Origin: JBHJHP01 sp042219855
Lineage (GTDB): Bacteria; Bacteroidota; Bacteroidia; Bacteroidales; UBA5342
Reading direction: 5' to 3'
NCBI RefSeq assembly: GCF_042219855.1
Contig: NZ_JBHJHP010000001.1
Location: 1,178,001-1,242,000, forward strand
DNA: 64,000 nucleotides
The translations under genes and the position numbers were made by a program. Within the stretch, counting starts at the first letter, position 1. Each line of letters opens with the position of its first letter. Below, one piece after another: positions 25,868 through 36,600 of the stretch. The notes below the pieces were generated by a model that ran no database searches, was not told the origin of the DNA, and worked only from the letters and a program-made list of their open reading frames with translations.

Positions 25868-26253
25868 ATATTTTTAACGTTTTATTAACTTTTAATACGC
25901 TAATTTTTTACAATAAAACAACACTAAATACACAATAAGAATGTATATGTTTAATTATCAATATATTGCGGATATAAAAATAATTAAGAACTGTTATTAT
26001 ACGCAAATAAATATTTTTACGTTACCGGGATAAAGGCTATACAACGCATTCATAAAAATTATTTAAGTATATTTTATATTAATTAAATATTAATCACACT
26101 AAAATCCTTCCTATTATTAAGTTAATTAAAACTTTAAAGGAATTTCCAACGTCTTAATCATCAAAAACTTAAACTTCCTTATAAAGTTTTCGGCATTTCA
26201 TATGAGAATTCATCAAGCCGGCATACTTCCATTATTATCCGGAATAGAATGAC

Positions 26254-26261
26254 TATTTTTG
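26254..26261 (+). promoter_or_regulatory. -7 box for mnmE
   Basis: TATTTTTG fits TAnnTTTG and ends 13 nt before the mnmE ATG, which implies a very short leader. No -33 TTTG is seen at 19-20 nt. Confidence 0.5.
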
Positions 26262-26274
26262 TAAAAAAAGAGAG

Positions 26275-27675
26275 ATGCAGCTTTTTGACAACACCATATG
26301 TGCCATAGCCACTGCTCACGGAAGTGGTGCAATAGCGACCATCAGACTATCAGGCAACCAGGCTTTTACCATTGCGGATAAGGTATTTAAAAGTGCATCA
26401 GGCAGGCATCTGTCGGAACAGAAGCATTCTACCATTCATTTTGGAGATATTACGGACAGTAAAGGCAACATTATTGACGAGGTTCTGGTCTCGGTATTTA
26501 AAAGTCCAAAATCATACACCGGTGAGGACAGTATTGAAATATCCTGCCACGGCTCCCTGTATATTCAGCAACAAATCCTTGAATTATTGTTAAAAAACGG
26601 TGCAGAAATGGCACGTCCCGGTGAATTTACACAACGCGCCTTTCTGAATGGGAAAATGGATCTTTCGCAGGCTGAAGCCGTAGCCGATCTTATTGCTTCA
26701 TCATCAAGGGCTGCACATAAACTGGCCATGCATCAGATGCGCGGTGGTTTTGCAGAAGAACTGACCAAACTGAGAAATGAATTACTACGTTTCGGATCTC
26801 TTGTGGAACTGGAGCTTGACTTTGCAGAGGAAGATGTTGAATTTGCGGACCGCGCAGAACTGAGGCAACTGGCAGATGTAATTCAAAATCATATATCAGG
26901 TCTGGCAGACAGCTTTCAGCTTGGAAATGCCATTAAAAACGGGATCCCTGTGGCCATAGTAGGTGAAACCAATGTAGGAAAGTCTACCCTGCTCAATACC
27001 TTTCTGAATGAAGATAAGGCCATAGTATCTGAGATCCACGGCACTACACGTGATGTCATTGAAGATCTGGCCAACATAAAAGGTGTACAGTTTCGCTTTA
27101 TTGATACTGCCGGTATCCGCAACACAGAAGACACGATTGAAAACCTTGGTATTGAACGCACCTATCGCAAACTTGAGCAGGCCCGGATCGTATTACTTCT
27201 GATCGATTCCAGACAACGTCTGTCACGCATTGAAGAAATGCTGCATCAGGTCCGTGAAAAAATCCGCCACCAGCGTCTGATAATTGTAGGCAATAAGATC
27301 GACGCCATCTCCTCCGAAGAAATGCAGTCTATCATGAATGATATTCCGCTGAATGAGAATGAGAACATCGTATTGATTTCGGCTAAATACAAAACCAACA
27401 TTGACAAGCTTGAAAAGTTACTGCTGGAAACAGTTTCTCTTGAGAAGATAGATTCCAATGAATTGATTGTGACTAACCTGCGCCATTACGAAATTCTGAA
27501 AAAATCGCTTAAGGCTATCAAGCGCGTAGAAGACGGACTGGATTCAGGCATTTCCGGCGACTTTCTTGCACAGGATATCAGGGAATGCATGCATTATCTG
27601 GGTGAAATAACGGGACAAATCTCAACGGACGATATGCTGGGCTATATCTTTGCGCATTTCTGTATCGGAAAGTGA
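26275..27675 (+). CDS. mnmE: tRNA uridine-5-carboxymethylaminomethylation GTPase MnmE
   Basis: This 466-residue GTPase acts with MnmG to install the cmnm5 group on U34 of tRNAs reading NNA/NNG. The N-terminal tetrahydrofolate-binding domain opens with 'DTICAIATAHGSGAIATIRLSG' (family hallmark 'IAAxATxxGxGxxxIxRxSG'). The helical domain holds the inserted G domain: G1 'GETNVGKSTLLN' near residue 227, G2 'GTTRD', G3 'DTAGI', G4 'NKID'. The C-terminus is 'CIGK', matching the catalytic C-[IL]-G-K motif. Length is normal. Confidence 0.98.
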   Translation: MQLFDNTICAIATAHGSGAIATIRLSGNQAFTIADKVFKSASGRHLSEQKHSTIHFGDITDSKGNIIDEVLVSVFKSPKSYTGEDSIEISCHGSLYIQQQILELLLKNGAEMARPGEFTQRAFLNGKMDLSQAEAVADLIASSSRAAHKLAMHQMRGGFAEELTKLRNELLRFGSLVELELDFAEEDVEFADRAELRQLADVIQNHISGLADSFQLGNAIKNGIPVAIVGETNVGKSTLLNTFLNEDKAIVSEIHGTTRDVIEDLANIKGVQFRFIDTAGIRNTEDTIENLGIERTYRKLEQARIVLLLIDSRQRLSRIEEMLHQVREKIRHQRLIIVGNKIDAISSEEMQSIMNDIPLNENENIVLISAKYKTNIDKLEKLLLETVSLEKIDSNELIVTNLRHYEILKKSLKAIKRVEDGLDSGISGDFLAQDIRECMHYLGEITGQISTDDMLGYIFAHFCIGK

Positions 27676-27949
27676 TAGCCGTTGAATAAACACTTTAAAA
27701 TGCCGTAAAACCGGCAGTTGGAAACCAATCCTTGCTTTAACATTACATTATTTTTTAACATATTTGTTTAATCAACTATTAGGTGCTTGGTTCAAATTTT
27801 ATATTTTTAGGATCAAATAAAAAAACAACCCTAAACAGGTATTAAATCTGTTTTATTCTACTTATGTACATGGGGCCGATCTTTGTGACAACTGGCAAGC
27901 CTTTATATTTAAATCGATTTATAACGATGAATTTAAAACCTAAACAACT

Positions 27950-28450
27950 ATGCAACTTCAAGGCATTCAACGCAAAATTTATGAAATCAGAGGGCATAAT
28001 GTGATGCTGGATTTTGATCTGGCTAAACTTTATGAAACAGAAAACAGAAAACTAAAACAAGCGGTAAAGCGAAATATAGAGCGATTTCCGTCAGACTTTA
28101 TGTTTCAACTTACCCGGGAAGAATGGAAGAAGCTTATCACAAATTGTGATAACCTGCCGGAAGGTGTGAAATTCAGTCCCGCCACACCTTTTGTTTTTAC
28201 AGAACAAGGAGTGGCCATGTTATCCAGTGTTTTACGAAGTTCAAAAGCCATAGAAGTCAATATTCAGATCGTACGCGCTTTTGTTTACCTGCGCCAATAT
28301 GCGTTAACCTATAAAGAACTTGCAGTCCGTTTAAAAGATCTGGAAGGAAAATTTTCTGATGTTGCCCAGGCAATCAACTACCTGCTTAAAAAAGATCAAC
28401 AGGAAACAGAGCAAAAAGAGCGCAGGAAAATTGGATATAAGCCAGAGTGA
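27950..28450 (+). CDS. ORF6N-domain protein
   Basis: This 166-residue protein has an N-terminal ORF6N (KilA-N-related) domain at about residues 5-90: 'IYEIRGHNVMLDFDLAKLYETENRKLKQAVKRNIERFP' pattern (key blocks 'VMLDFDLAKLY', 'LKQAVKRN', 'RFPSDFMFQL'), then 'FTEQGVAMLSSVLRS' and a helical tail with 'LKDLEGKFSDVAQAINYLL'. ORF6N proteins come from phages and mobile elements, where they act as DNA-binding regulators or antirepressors, but chromosomal copies are frequent in Bacteroidota. No phage genes are nearby. The 274-nt upstream gap shows no clear promoter match. Confidence 0.88.
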   Translation: MQLQGIQRKIYEIRGHNVMLDFDLAKLYETENRKLKQAVKRNIERFPSDFMFQLTREEWKKLITNCDNLPEGVKFSPATPFVFTEQGVAMLSSVLRSSKAIEVNIQIVRAFVYLRQYALTYKELAVRLKDLEGKFSDVAQAINYLLKKDQQETEQKERRKIGYKPE

Positions 28451-28497
28451 GAAGATTAAGGCATATGCCGTAACTTACCTCTGTTTCCTGGTGGATT

Positions 28498-28800
28498 TCA
28501 TACTAACGGACTGAAGAATTCAACTTTTCCGCACTTCGGACACAGGTAAAGTTCAAAACTTTCCTTGTTGACTAAAAGTTCAAACAACCCCCCAAGGACT
28601 CCCGTATTAAATCCTTCGTGAAATTTATAAACTCCGGAATATTTCATTTTAACATCGCAGCGCAGGCAATTAAGGTTTCTGTGTCCCTCATCAAATTCGT
28701 CCTCCGGTATTATTTCTTGATCCGTCAGACTGTAATTGCAATTCCAGCACAGGTTAAAATTATCTTCCAGTTCAGCGTTACAATTGGGGCAATTTTTCAT
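28498..28800 (-). CDS. Small zinc-ribbon protein
   Basis: From the chosen ATG this is a 100-residue cytosolic protein with three Cys pairs. 'CPNCNAEL...CWNCNYSL' makes an N-terminal zinc ribbon, 'CLRCDVKM' lies near residue 48, and 'LCPKCGKVEFFSP' lies at the C-terminus; the latter two probably form a second ribbon. The central 'FHEGFNTGVLGGLFELLVNKESFELY' (key part 'GVLGGLFELL') resembles small nucleotide/zinc-ribbon stress proteins of Bacteroidota. The function is unknown. The longer upstream start is less likely because it runs 14 codons ahead of the first Cys motif. Confidence 0.72.
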   Translation of the reverse strand: MKNCPNCNAELEDNFNLCWNCNYSLTDQEIIPEDEFDEGHRNLNCLRCDVKMKYSGVYKFHEGFNTGVLGGLFELLVNKESFELYLCPKCGKVEFFSPLV

Positions 28801-28843
28801 ATCATCAGTATTTTGTTTCTGAGAGATAAAGATAACATACAAA

Positions 28844-30064
28844 TCACTTTTGACAATTCATCTTTCGGATAAAATACAGTGCACTCAGCACGATTATGAT
28901 GAATAATCCGAAGAATGTAGCAAATCCTGCCTTTTGGATCAACCAGCCCCCAAGCAAGGGGAATATGGCCGGCAGAATATTTCCGGCTCCGGCAAAACCT
29001 GCGTATAATGCCCTGTTTTCGTTTCCTGAAACCTCCAGTAATACACCATTCATGCTGATGTTATACAATGAAAAGATGATCCCTCCAATGATGAACAGAT
29101 AGCGTATTGCAATCAGGTCGTTAATAATCAGCACAGATGATGCCAGCAACACGGACAAAAACACATTGGTCATAAGCATGTACCTGTATTTCACCTTACC
29201 TGAGAAAAGCAGGACAAAAACGCTTACCAGGACCACGCCGATAATCTTGTTTAACAGGAACACGCCTGTGTCGGTACTGCCAGCATTAAACATGGTTTTG
29301 GCATACAACACAACAAACGGCAAAAATGAAATGGCTATTCCCTGTGTATTTATAAATCCCAGAAACCAGACCAGTTTTTCATTCTCCCTGATCTCAGTTT
29401 TCATGATCCGGAAAAAATCTGTAATACTGCTGATCCTCATATGTGAGCTCACATGCTCCCTGATTCGCCAGAATCCTCCTGAAGCTGTTAACAATAGTAA
29501 TCCGCCAATCAGAAAAGTGTAAGCATAGTTTACCGGGAAAGCTTTGGCAGTTATAATTTGTTTTGCTGTAAAAGCAGATATGAGAACAGCCACGCCAATA
29601 ATGATCTGCCGGATTGAAAAGAATTTTTTTCGTTTCTCAGGATTTATAGACTTCCCTATAATATCCATGTAAGCAATATTAGCAAAGGCACCTCCAAGAG
29701 CGAACAAGGAAATTAAGGCAAAAATAAGGTACAGAATCATATCTGAATGCTTTCCCGACATATAAAACAATAGCATCCCCAGGCTGATTAGTGCCAGCAC
29801 ACGTAAATTTATACCGGTCAACAATATGCTTTTCTTAAAAGGCCGGTTACTGATAAAGGGAGCAAAAAAAAGCTGCGTAAGACTCGATCCTCCCATAAGA
29901 ATTGCCGTCATTAATCCAATATGAAACGCATTACCACCGGCTTCTACCAGCATTGCCGGTATGACGGTGTCTACATCCATAAAGCTTTGTGCCAGGGCAA
30001 GAAAAGCCGCATGCCAGATAAACGCTCTGAAATTATGAGTTGAAACTTTTACCGGAATCTGCAT
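28844..30064 (-). CDS. MFS transporter, function unknown
   Basis: This 406-residue protein has 12 predicted membrane helices. It has an MFS layout: 'HIGLMTAILMGGSSLTQLFFAPFISNR' (helix 2 and loop 2-3 with 'P..SNR.FKK'), a long central loop with 'REHVSSHMRISSITDFFRIMKTEIRENEK', and a second half with 'VLLEVSGNENRALYAGFAGAGNILPAIFPLLGGWL' (key block 'GFAGAGNILPAIFPLLGGW'). The substrate is not evident. The gene is monocistronic, with its promoter and a palindrome just upstream. The next gene on this strand (28498-28800) follows after 43 nt and may be co-transcribed. Confidence 0.8.
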   Translation of the reverse strand: MQIPVKVSTHNFRAFIWHAAFLALAQSFMDVDTVIPAMLVEAGGNAFHIGLMTAILMGGSSLTQLFFAPFISNRPFKKSILLTGINLRVLALISLGMLLFYMSGKHSDMILYLIFALISLFALGGAFANIAYMDIIGKSINPEKRKKFFSIRQIIIGVAVLISAFTAKQIITAKAFPVNYAYTFLIGGLLLLTASGGFWRIREHVSSHMRISSITDFFRIMKTEIRENEKLVWFLGFINTQGIAISFLPFVVLYAKTMFNAGSTDTGVFLLNKIIGVVLVSVFVLLFSGKVKYRYMLMTNVFLSVLLASSVLIINDLIAIRYLFIIGGIIFSLYNISMNGVLLEVSGNENRALYAGFAGAGNILPAIFPLLGGWLIQKAGFATFFGLFIIIVLSALYFIRKMNCQK

Positions 30065-30079
30065 AGTGAAAAAATTAAT

Positions 30080-30126
30080 GAGAATATTCTCAGTGCAAAA
30101 ATACTCTGTTTCATCAGACTTCCAAC
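30080..30126 (-). promoter_or_regulatory. Promoter plus palindromic operator candidate for the MFS gene
   Basis: On the minus strand GTTG (30126-30123), 19 nt, then TATTTTTG (30103-30096) gives a near-consensus promoter. Between it and the ATG, GAGAATATTCTC (30080-30091) is a perfect 12-bp palindrome at the expected start of transcription, in the right place for a repressor site. Confidence 0.6.
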
Positions 30127-30279
30127 ACCGGTTCCAAACCCAACAATACTTCAGTTAATAGTATATTTTTCAAATACTTGTATCAATGGTAACGCCCATA
30201 GCGGTATTTGGACTCTTTCAAAAATTAAAGTTTTAAATAAACTTTCTGCTCAAACAGGACATTAAAAACAAAATAGAAC

Positions 30280-30287
30280 TAACTTTG
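30280..30287 (+). promoter_or_regulatory. -7 box for trkH
   Basis: TAACTTTG matches TAnnTTTG, about 60-72 nt upstream of the trkH start. No -33 box is seen at 19 nt. Confidence 0.4.
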
Positions 30288-30358
30288 CAGCACCTTAGAT
30301 TTCGGGTACGACTGAAAAAGACCTTTCTTAAACGAAGGAAGAGAATTTGAAGCATGAT

Positions 30359-31807
30359 ATGAGTAAAGTAGACTCCAGGATTATTTTAAAGGTTTTAAGC
30401 CGAAATTTATTTATCATAGCCGGTGCGGTACTAAGCTGTGCGGGTATTGCCCTCCACTATTCGGAAGACGTTAAACCATTTTTATATACGTTTTTATTTG
30501 CTTTAATTCCGGGCCTGATATTCTTTCTTTTATCCAGACGCTCCGGCAATGATGTGAATGTCAGCAAACGTGAAGCCTATGTAACAGTTACCATTTCCTG
30601 GCTTGTTATCGCGTTTTTCGGCTGTCTGCCTTACATTATATCCGGTGCTATTCCCGGTTTTGTAAATGCATTTTTTGAATCCGTTTCCGGTTTTACAACT
30701 ACCGGCTCATCCATTCTAGTGGATATTGAAGCATTGCCAAAATCCATTTTATTCTGGCGCAGCATGACACACTGGATTGGTGGAATTGGTATAATTGTAC
30801 TGGTTATCGTGGTGATGCCTGCTCTTCATCTCGGAGGTTATCACTTGTTTACCCTGGAATCCTCCTTACAGGAAAAGATCCAGCCCAAGATTAAATCGGT
30901 AGGGCTTAGGCTGCTTTATATTTATCTTTTTCTGACCTTCGCTGAAGTCATATTTCTGCTGTTTGGTCATATGCCACTTTTTGACAGTGTATGCCACGCT
31001 TTCGGAACAGTAGCAACGGGAGGGTTCTCCCCTAAAAACACCAGCATTGCAGAATACTCCCCTTACATTCAGTATGTTATCATGATTTTCATGCTTCTGG
31101 CCGGAACCAATTTTGTGGTGCATTACTTTATTGTGAAGGGAAAATTCAAACGGATTTCCAACAATGATGAACTGAAATTCTATCTCCTGATTGTACTTGT
31201 TGTCGGCCTGATGATAACAGGATCACTCTATTTTAAAATGCATTTGCCGCTGGAGGAATCCTTCAGGGCAGCATTCTTTCAGGTCATTTCCATTGTTACC
31301 TGTACTGGTTTTGCATCTGCTGACTATCTGACCTGGCCTGTATTTGCCTGGGTTTTGATATTTTTCGCCATGTTTTTGGGTGGCAGTACCGGATCTACAG
31401 CCGGTGGGATAAAGATGGTTCGTCACCTGATTGTTTTCAGAAACATCCGACGCGTTTTTCGCCAGCTATTGTCTTCGAATGCTGTCATTCCGGTAAAACT
31501 TAATAAATCGCCGATATCAGAAGAGACGAATAATTCCATTCTGACATTTGTTACCGTATACATTATGGTTTTTGTTGCAGGGAGCCTGACGATGGTCGCA
31601 CTGGGTTTGGATGACAGAACGTCTGTCAGTGCCGTTGCCACCTGCATGGCCGGTATTGGTCCGGGACTTGGAACTGTTGGACCGGTCAGCAATTTTGCAC
31701 ATTTACCGGAAGCAGCCAAGCTTGTCCTTACATTTTTGATGCTGGTGGGCCGACTGGAAATTTATACTATCCTCTCCCTTTTCACCCGTTCATTCTGGAC
31801 CAATTAG
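30359..31807 (+). CDS. trkH: TrkH-type potassium uptake channel subunit
   Basis: This 482-residue inner-membrane protein is built of four M1-P-M2 repeats typical of the Trk/Ktr/HKT superfamily. The pore loops are visible as 'ESVSGFTTTGSSI', 'AFGTVATGGFSP', 'SIVTCTGFASADY' and 'ATCMAGIGPGLGTVG', each with the filter glycine. 'GGIGIIVLVIVVMPAL' and 'GGSTGSTAGGIKMVRHLI' are standard TrkH blocks. It normally needs the cytosolic nucleotide-binding subunit TrkA, which is not in this window. A TTG four codons earlier has the better-placed purine-rich stretch (AAGGAAG), so translation may start at 30347 instead. Confidence 0.93.
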   Translation: MSKVDSRIILKVLSRNLFIIAGAVLSCAGIALHYSEDVKPFLYTFLFALIPGLIFFLLSRRSGNDVNVSKREAYVTVTISWLVIAFFGCLPYIISGAIPGFVNAFFESVSGFTTTGSSILVDIEALPKSILFWRSMTHWIGGIGIIVLVIVVMPALHLGGYHLFTLESSLQEKIQPKIKSVGLRLLYIYLFLTFAEVIFLLFGHMPLFDSVCHAFGTVATGGFSPKNTSIAEYSPYIQYVIMIFMLLAGTNFVVHYFIVKGKFKRISNNDELKFYLLIVLVVGLMITGSLYFKMHLPLEESFRAAFFQVISIVTCTGFASADYLTWPVFAWVLIFFAMFLGGSTGSTAGGIKMVRHLIVFRNIRRVFRQLLSSNAVIPVKLNKSPISEETNNSILTFVTVYIMVFVAGSLTMVALGLDDRTSVSAVATCMAGIGPGLGTVGPVSNFAHLPEAAKLVLTFLMLVGRLEIYTILSLFTRSFWTN

Positions 31808-31809
31808 GA

Positions 31810-32886
31810 TCAGTTTTTCTGTTCTGATGAATTTAAAAGAACAGTAATGGTTGTTCCCCTTCCCTGTTCACTGTCAATCCTTATTGAACCATGGTTTAAT
31901 TTGATGAACTCGTTACACAAGACCAGTCCGAGTCCTGTTCCACTTTCATTTTCTGTTCCCGGAGTAGAAACAACCCGGGCCGGATCAAAAATAGTTTCCA
32001 GCCGGTCTGCTGCAATGCCCACACCCGTATCCTGCATAACGATACAAACCTTTTGATCGTCCGTGAGATAGGCACTAAGCGAAACCTTACCATCTTTCCT
32101 GGTAAACTTTAAGGCATTTGAAATCAGATTGCGCAAAACCATTTTTACCATATTCCGGTCAGCATAAACCATTATTTCCGGATCAACAGACACCTCAAGA
32201 TCAATGCGTTTTTTATGTATAATAATCATCAGAGCATTCAATACCCTGCTGACAATATCCTGCAGCCTGAATTCTTCGTAAAACAGCTTTTGCTTATCGA
32301 ACTGTATTTTAGACCAACTCAGTAAATCCTCCAGCAACGCATTGGTATGATCCACCTCAGCATATAATACTTTCAACTGCTCCTTATCCGGTAAATCATC
32401 CTCATCAATGTAAATCTGCAGCAACTCTTTTATGCTGCCAAGCGGAGCCCTTAAATCATGAGAAATAATGGAAAGATACTTATCCTTGTTCCTGTTGAGA
32501 TCTTCAAGTTTTTTATTGTATTGTTCAAGATCTGCATAAAGCCGGCGGATCTTCTTTTTACTTTTTAGATTTGTTCTCAACAAAAAAATCAGCCAAACCG
32601 CAAAGACACTAAGAAAAATAACGAACCACCTTTGAATGACGATAATATTCTTATTTCTCTGACGTTCAACTGCCAGTGCATTCATCTGATCAAGACCTGC
32701 ACTACCTGCATTACTGAACAGTTTAAGGTTAAGAGCGTCCGGTGCAAACAAATTCCGTGGATCATTTCCCTTAATTTCCATTTTATTCCTGTGCTGATTC
32801 CCCCTGAAATTATCTGAATCAATTTCAAACGATACCTCTCCACAAGCAAAAATGACAATACTTATGAGTAATTTTAATACGTACAT
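31810..32886 (-). CDS. Membrane sensor histidine kinase (HisKA/HATPase_c), orphan
   Basis: This 358-residue protein has an N-terminal hydrophobic stretch (signal or anchor, 'MYVLKLLISIVIFACGEVSF'), about 60 extracytoplasmic residues, a membrane helix near residues 85-103 ('WFVIFLSVFAVWLIFLL') and a coiled coil. HisKA follows, with phospho-acceptor His in 'YLSIISHDLRAPLGSIKELL', then an ATPase domain with N box 'MVLRNLISNALKF', G1 'DTGVGIAADRL' and G2 'GTGLGLVLCNEFI'. Its cognate regulator is not adjacent. Related kinases usually carry a large periplasmic TPR region, so this looks like a short version. It converges on trkH with 2 nt between stop codons. Confidence 0.88.
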   Translation of the reverse strand: MYVLKLLISIVIFACGEVSFEIDSDNFRGNQHRNKMEIKGNDPRNLFAPDALNLKLFSNAGSAGLDQMNALAVERQRNKNIIVIQRWFVIFLSVFAVWLIFLLRTNLKSKKKIRRLYADLEQYNKKLEDLNRNKDKYLSIISHDLRAPLGSIKELLQIYIDEDDLPDKEQLKVLYAEVDHTNALLEDLLSWSKIQFDKQKLFYEEFRLQDIVSRVLNALMIIIHKKRIDLEVSVDPEIMVYADRNMVKMVLRNLISNALKFTRKDGKVSLSAYLTDDQKVCIVMQDTGVGIAADRLETIFDPARVVSTPGTENESGTGLGLVLCNEFIKLNHGSIRIDSEQGRGTTITVLLNSSEQKN

Positions 32887-33681
32887 CCTTAACTAAAATG
32901 CAATTTACTGAAATATTTTTCAATGCGCATATTCTCATTATTAAATTGCTTCCCTAATAAAAGACAATATACTTTATGCCTTTACTTATATTTTAACCGT
33001 TTTATCTTAAGCTTACCCTCCTTTTATCATTATTTAATCTAAATTAAATAAAATAATGATACAGGATTAATCATATCATAGCGGCTAATATCGTAATTTT
33101 GAAACAATTAAAGCCTCACTTTGGTATTTGAATTATTATACATTAAAAACCTCATATCGTATTCACCTGCATTTGACACTTAATATAACCGGGCAGACTT
33201 GAAACAGTCTGGTATTGAATTACGATGCTGTATGTTTTACGGCTACAAAAAACAAAACATTCAGACGTTGAGGCTGTAAGCACCATCCATCAATACATGC
33301 CCCTTATATTAACAGCAACAGAATTCATGCTCCAATATGCATTTGATTAGTGCTATATTATGGTTCTTTTCAAACGCTTTATGTAAACGCATATTTTACT
33401 GAGAATATTAATATTACATAACATGGTGTTAAAAAGTAATAACAGGATTCGGATTCAGGCAGAACTGAAAGATATACCCGGCATATACCGGGTTAGCCCT
33501 CCCAAGGGTACTTTTTTATATTAATCCATAACACTTTCATAAATATGGGTTAAACGACTCGTTATACAATTACTATCAAGTAAATTGCCCTGAAGTGGTG
33601 TCTGATGTAAAAAGTTGCAGTCAGACACCACTTTTAAAATTACAGTCCCCAGGAATCCGGTTCAACCTAAAAGCAAAAAAC
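32887..33681. other. 795-nt intergenic region
   Basis: This is a long AT-rich gap between a divergent kinase and the TPR gene. A -7-like TAATTTTG lies at 33094-33101. Three hairpins cluster in its last 210 nt: CCCGG-CATATA-CCGGG (33478-33493), CCCT-CCCA-AGGG (33499-33510) and the long stem at 33593-33633. No coding sequence is supported. Confidence 0.5.
33593..33633 (+). promoter_or_regulatory. Long leader hairpin upstream of the TPR gene
   Basis: AAGTGGTGTCTGA (33593-33605) and TCAGACACCACTT (33621-33633) are perfect 13-bp arms around a 15-nt loop, followed by TTAAAA. The stem ends 48 nt before the ATG. It lacks a long T run, so attenuation or mRNA stabilisation is only a possibility. Confidence 0.7.
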
Positions 33682-36600
33682 ATGGCTACAGATACAGATA
33701 CGAACAATGCTGATAACACACCTGAACGCAGTAAGCTGGACGAAATTCTTAAAGCAGCGGAACAATGCATGCAGGATAAAGACTTTTTAAAAGCCACCGA
33801 ACTTTATGAGCAGGCGCTTGACGTGGACGGAAATACTTCTGATACGCACAAACCGGCAGGATTGGCCTATTATAGTTTATACAACAGTGTAAAGGATCAG
33901 AAAAAACAGAAAGAGTATCTTCAAAAAGCAATCTTTCATTATGAAGCTTATACCAAAACAACTGTTGATGCTGACCGGTTTACTGATCTGGGAAACTGCT
34001 ATTATCATCTGGGGTTATTGGAAGACAATTCACAAAAAAGAGAAAATTTCGATAAGGCTCTTGAAAATTATGACAAGAATATCCGTCTGAATTCAAATGC
34101 AAGCTGGGCCTACTTTAACAAAGCACTTGTGTTTGTGGAGTTAAGCAAACTTGAAGCAGATCAGACGTTTAAAGCAAATCATCTGAGTGTTGCTGTTAAA
34201 AGCAATGAGAAGGGAATATCAGTTGTTGGGTATGATGCACTAAAACTGGCCAATAATATAGAATTGCAGCTTCGTCTGGCAGAATATGAAAGTGAACAAA
34301 AGGCAGAACTTGTAAAAAAAGCGGAATCAGACTTCAACCTAATATTAATCAACAGTAAGAATTCAGGACAAATACTAAACTCAGTAGCTCAACGACTGCA
34401 AACGGGATCCGAAAATTTTCAAACCTCTGAACACAAACTGATTATTTTAAACCTTGCCAAAACCGCATCCATGGCCGCAATAGAAACGGATGCGAAAGAT
34501 ACGCTTTTTCTCAATCAGCTTGGATTGATATTCTTTGCATTATCAGAAATATCAAAAGAAGAACAGCGTTCATACCTTGAAAAAGCATATAAAACGTTTC
34601 GCAGAGTTATTAAAGCAGACAAAAACAGAGCAGACAGTTACATCAATATTGCAAAGTATTATGAACGTCTTGCCTCTTCAGAACCAGACAGAACCCGAAA
34701 AACAGAATATTTACAACATGCAGCCAGCTATTTTGATGAGGCCTGTTTAAAAAATGGCGGCAAGCCAGAAACACTGAATGACAAGGGCAATGTTTATTTC
34801 GAACTTTCTAAATATGTTCCTGATACCCAAAAGGAACAAACGCTTTGCGACGCTATTGATATTTATGCACAAATTATAAAAAAGGACAAAACATATGTCT
34901 ATTCATATTTTAACTCCGGTTTATGCTTTTTCAGGTTGAGTCTGCTTTACAGTGAACCGGATAAAAAACGCAACCATCTCCAGAATGCCATTGTGCACTA
35001 TACCAATGCAAGCGCCGTTTCGCCGGATTATACTCTGGCAAAAACGGAAAAGGCGCAACGCCTGCTGGATCTGGCATTATATACAGAGATAAATGAAAGT
35101 GTAAGCCTAATAAATGAAGCATTAAAGATTTATACGGATTTATCTTCCCTTAAACCAGAACATGCAACCTATCTGATAAATAAAGGCGAATGCTATATGC
35201 GCCTGGCTCCGCTTGCTGATAAAAGCAATATGGAAGTTACACTTAAAAAAGGAATTGAACAGTTCAGAAAATCACTCGATACAAAAGAAAAATCGTTGGA
35301 TGGATTATATTATTGGGGAATGAATATTCAATATCTGAGCTACAGGGATGATGAGGTTAAAGCCTTTGAAGAATTTGCAAAACAAAACCATTCTGCCCGG
35401 GGATTCTGGGAACTGGGAAATATGTTCTATTACTCTTTAAAAGATAATGAAAAAGCCGTAGGGGCTTTCCGGATGGCTCTGTCACATCTGCTACATGAAA
35501 GCATCACCGACTTTCCTAATATTAAAAGCTACATTCTTTTTGATCTGGGCAACGCCATGGTCAATCTTAACCGTTTTGAAGAAGGAATCCAGTGCTTTGA
35601 AGAAGCCTTGAACGCATTTGACGGAGACTATATTTATGCGTTTCACAATATCGCCCATTATACCGGACGTATGGGAAAGCACAAGGAAGCGAATGAAAAA
35701 TGGTACCAAACGATGCAGATGTACCGTAAACAGTTAAACAACGATTTTAACTTTTCGGATCAAGCCATCAACTGGTATTATCTTGGTTCGCTCTATAACG
35801 AAATTGATAAAGATTTTGACCGTGCAGAAGAGATGTTCGCCAAAAGTGCGATGAGAGATCTTAATAACACGGCCATGCTAAAGGATTGGAATGCTCTTCT
35901 TCATGAAAAAAACCGCAAACTTTTGAAACCGGATCTTTCACTTCACTGGAAGATTAAAAAAAATATTAATGAAGCAGAACGTATCAGCAGGGTAAAGTTG
36001 TGTAATGAGGATACTTTTTTTGATCTTGCCTTTATGCACTTTTCTGACGAACAGTACCAAAAGGCAGAAGCCTGTGTCAGAAAAGCGCTTGCCATAAATC
36101 CGGAATCGACGGGTAATCTCAACCTGCTTGGCCTTATATGCATCAACAACCACAGTTTTGCTGATGCGGTGGAACATTTTAAATCGGCCCTTAAGCTTGA
36201 TGCCTATAATATGGATATCAGAAATAATCTGGCCACGGTTTATATCAAACAAAAGGAGTTTGACAAAGCTGAAAACGAATATAAATCCATTATAAAAACT
36301 GACTTCTACAATGTGGATGCGCACATCGGCTTAGGTGATGTATTTCTGATCCAGGCTGAAGAACGTGAGAGTGACCAGGATTTGTTTGAACTTTCAGAAA
36401 TGCATTTTCGAAAAGCAATCTCTTATGGAAAGTCCAAACAGGGATCGCGCCGGCTGGGAGTTCATGAACCACAAAATGGCAATAAACGTTTGTACAAGGA
36501 TCTTGATCTGGCTGATATCTACTATTCTCTGGGTTATTTAAAGATTAAACTGTTTGAGAAAAAAAGTTTTCTTGAAAAGAGCGTTGACCGCTATCTGCTG

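Noticed and set aside
27950..28450. Prophage remnant signalled by the ORF6N protein
   Set aside because: No other phage-type gene lies within several kilobases, and neighbours are ordinary chromosomal genes.
33595..33681. GTG start for the TPR protein 29 codons upstream
   Set aside because: It would translate through the perfect 13-bp hairpin and adds a low-complexity stretch; the ATG at 33682 is more likely.
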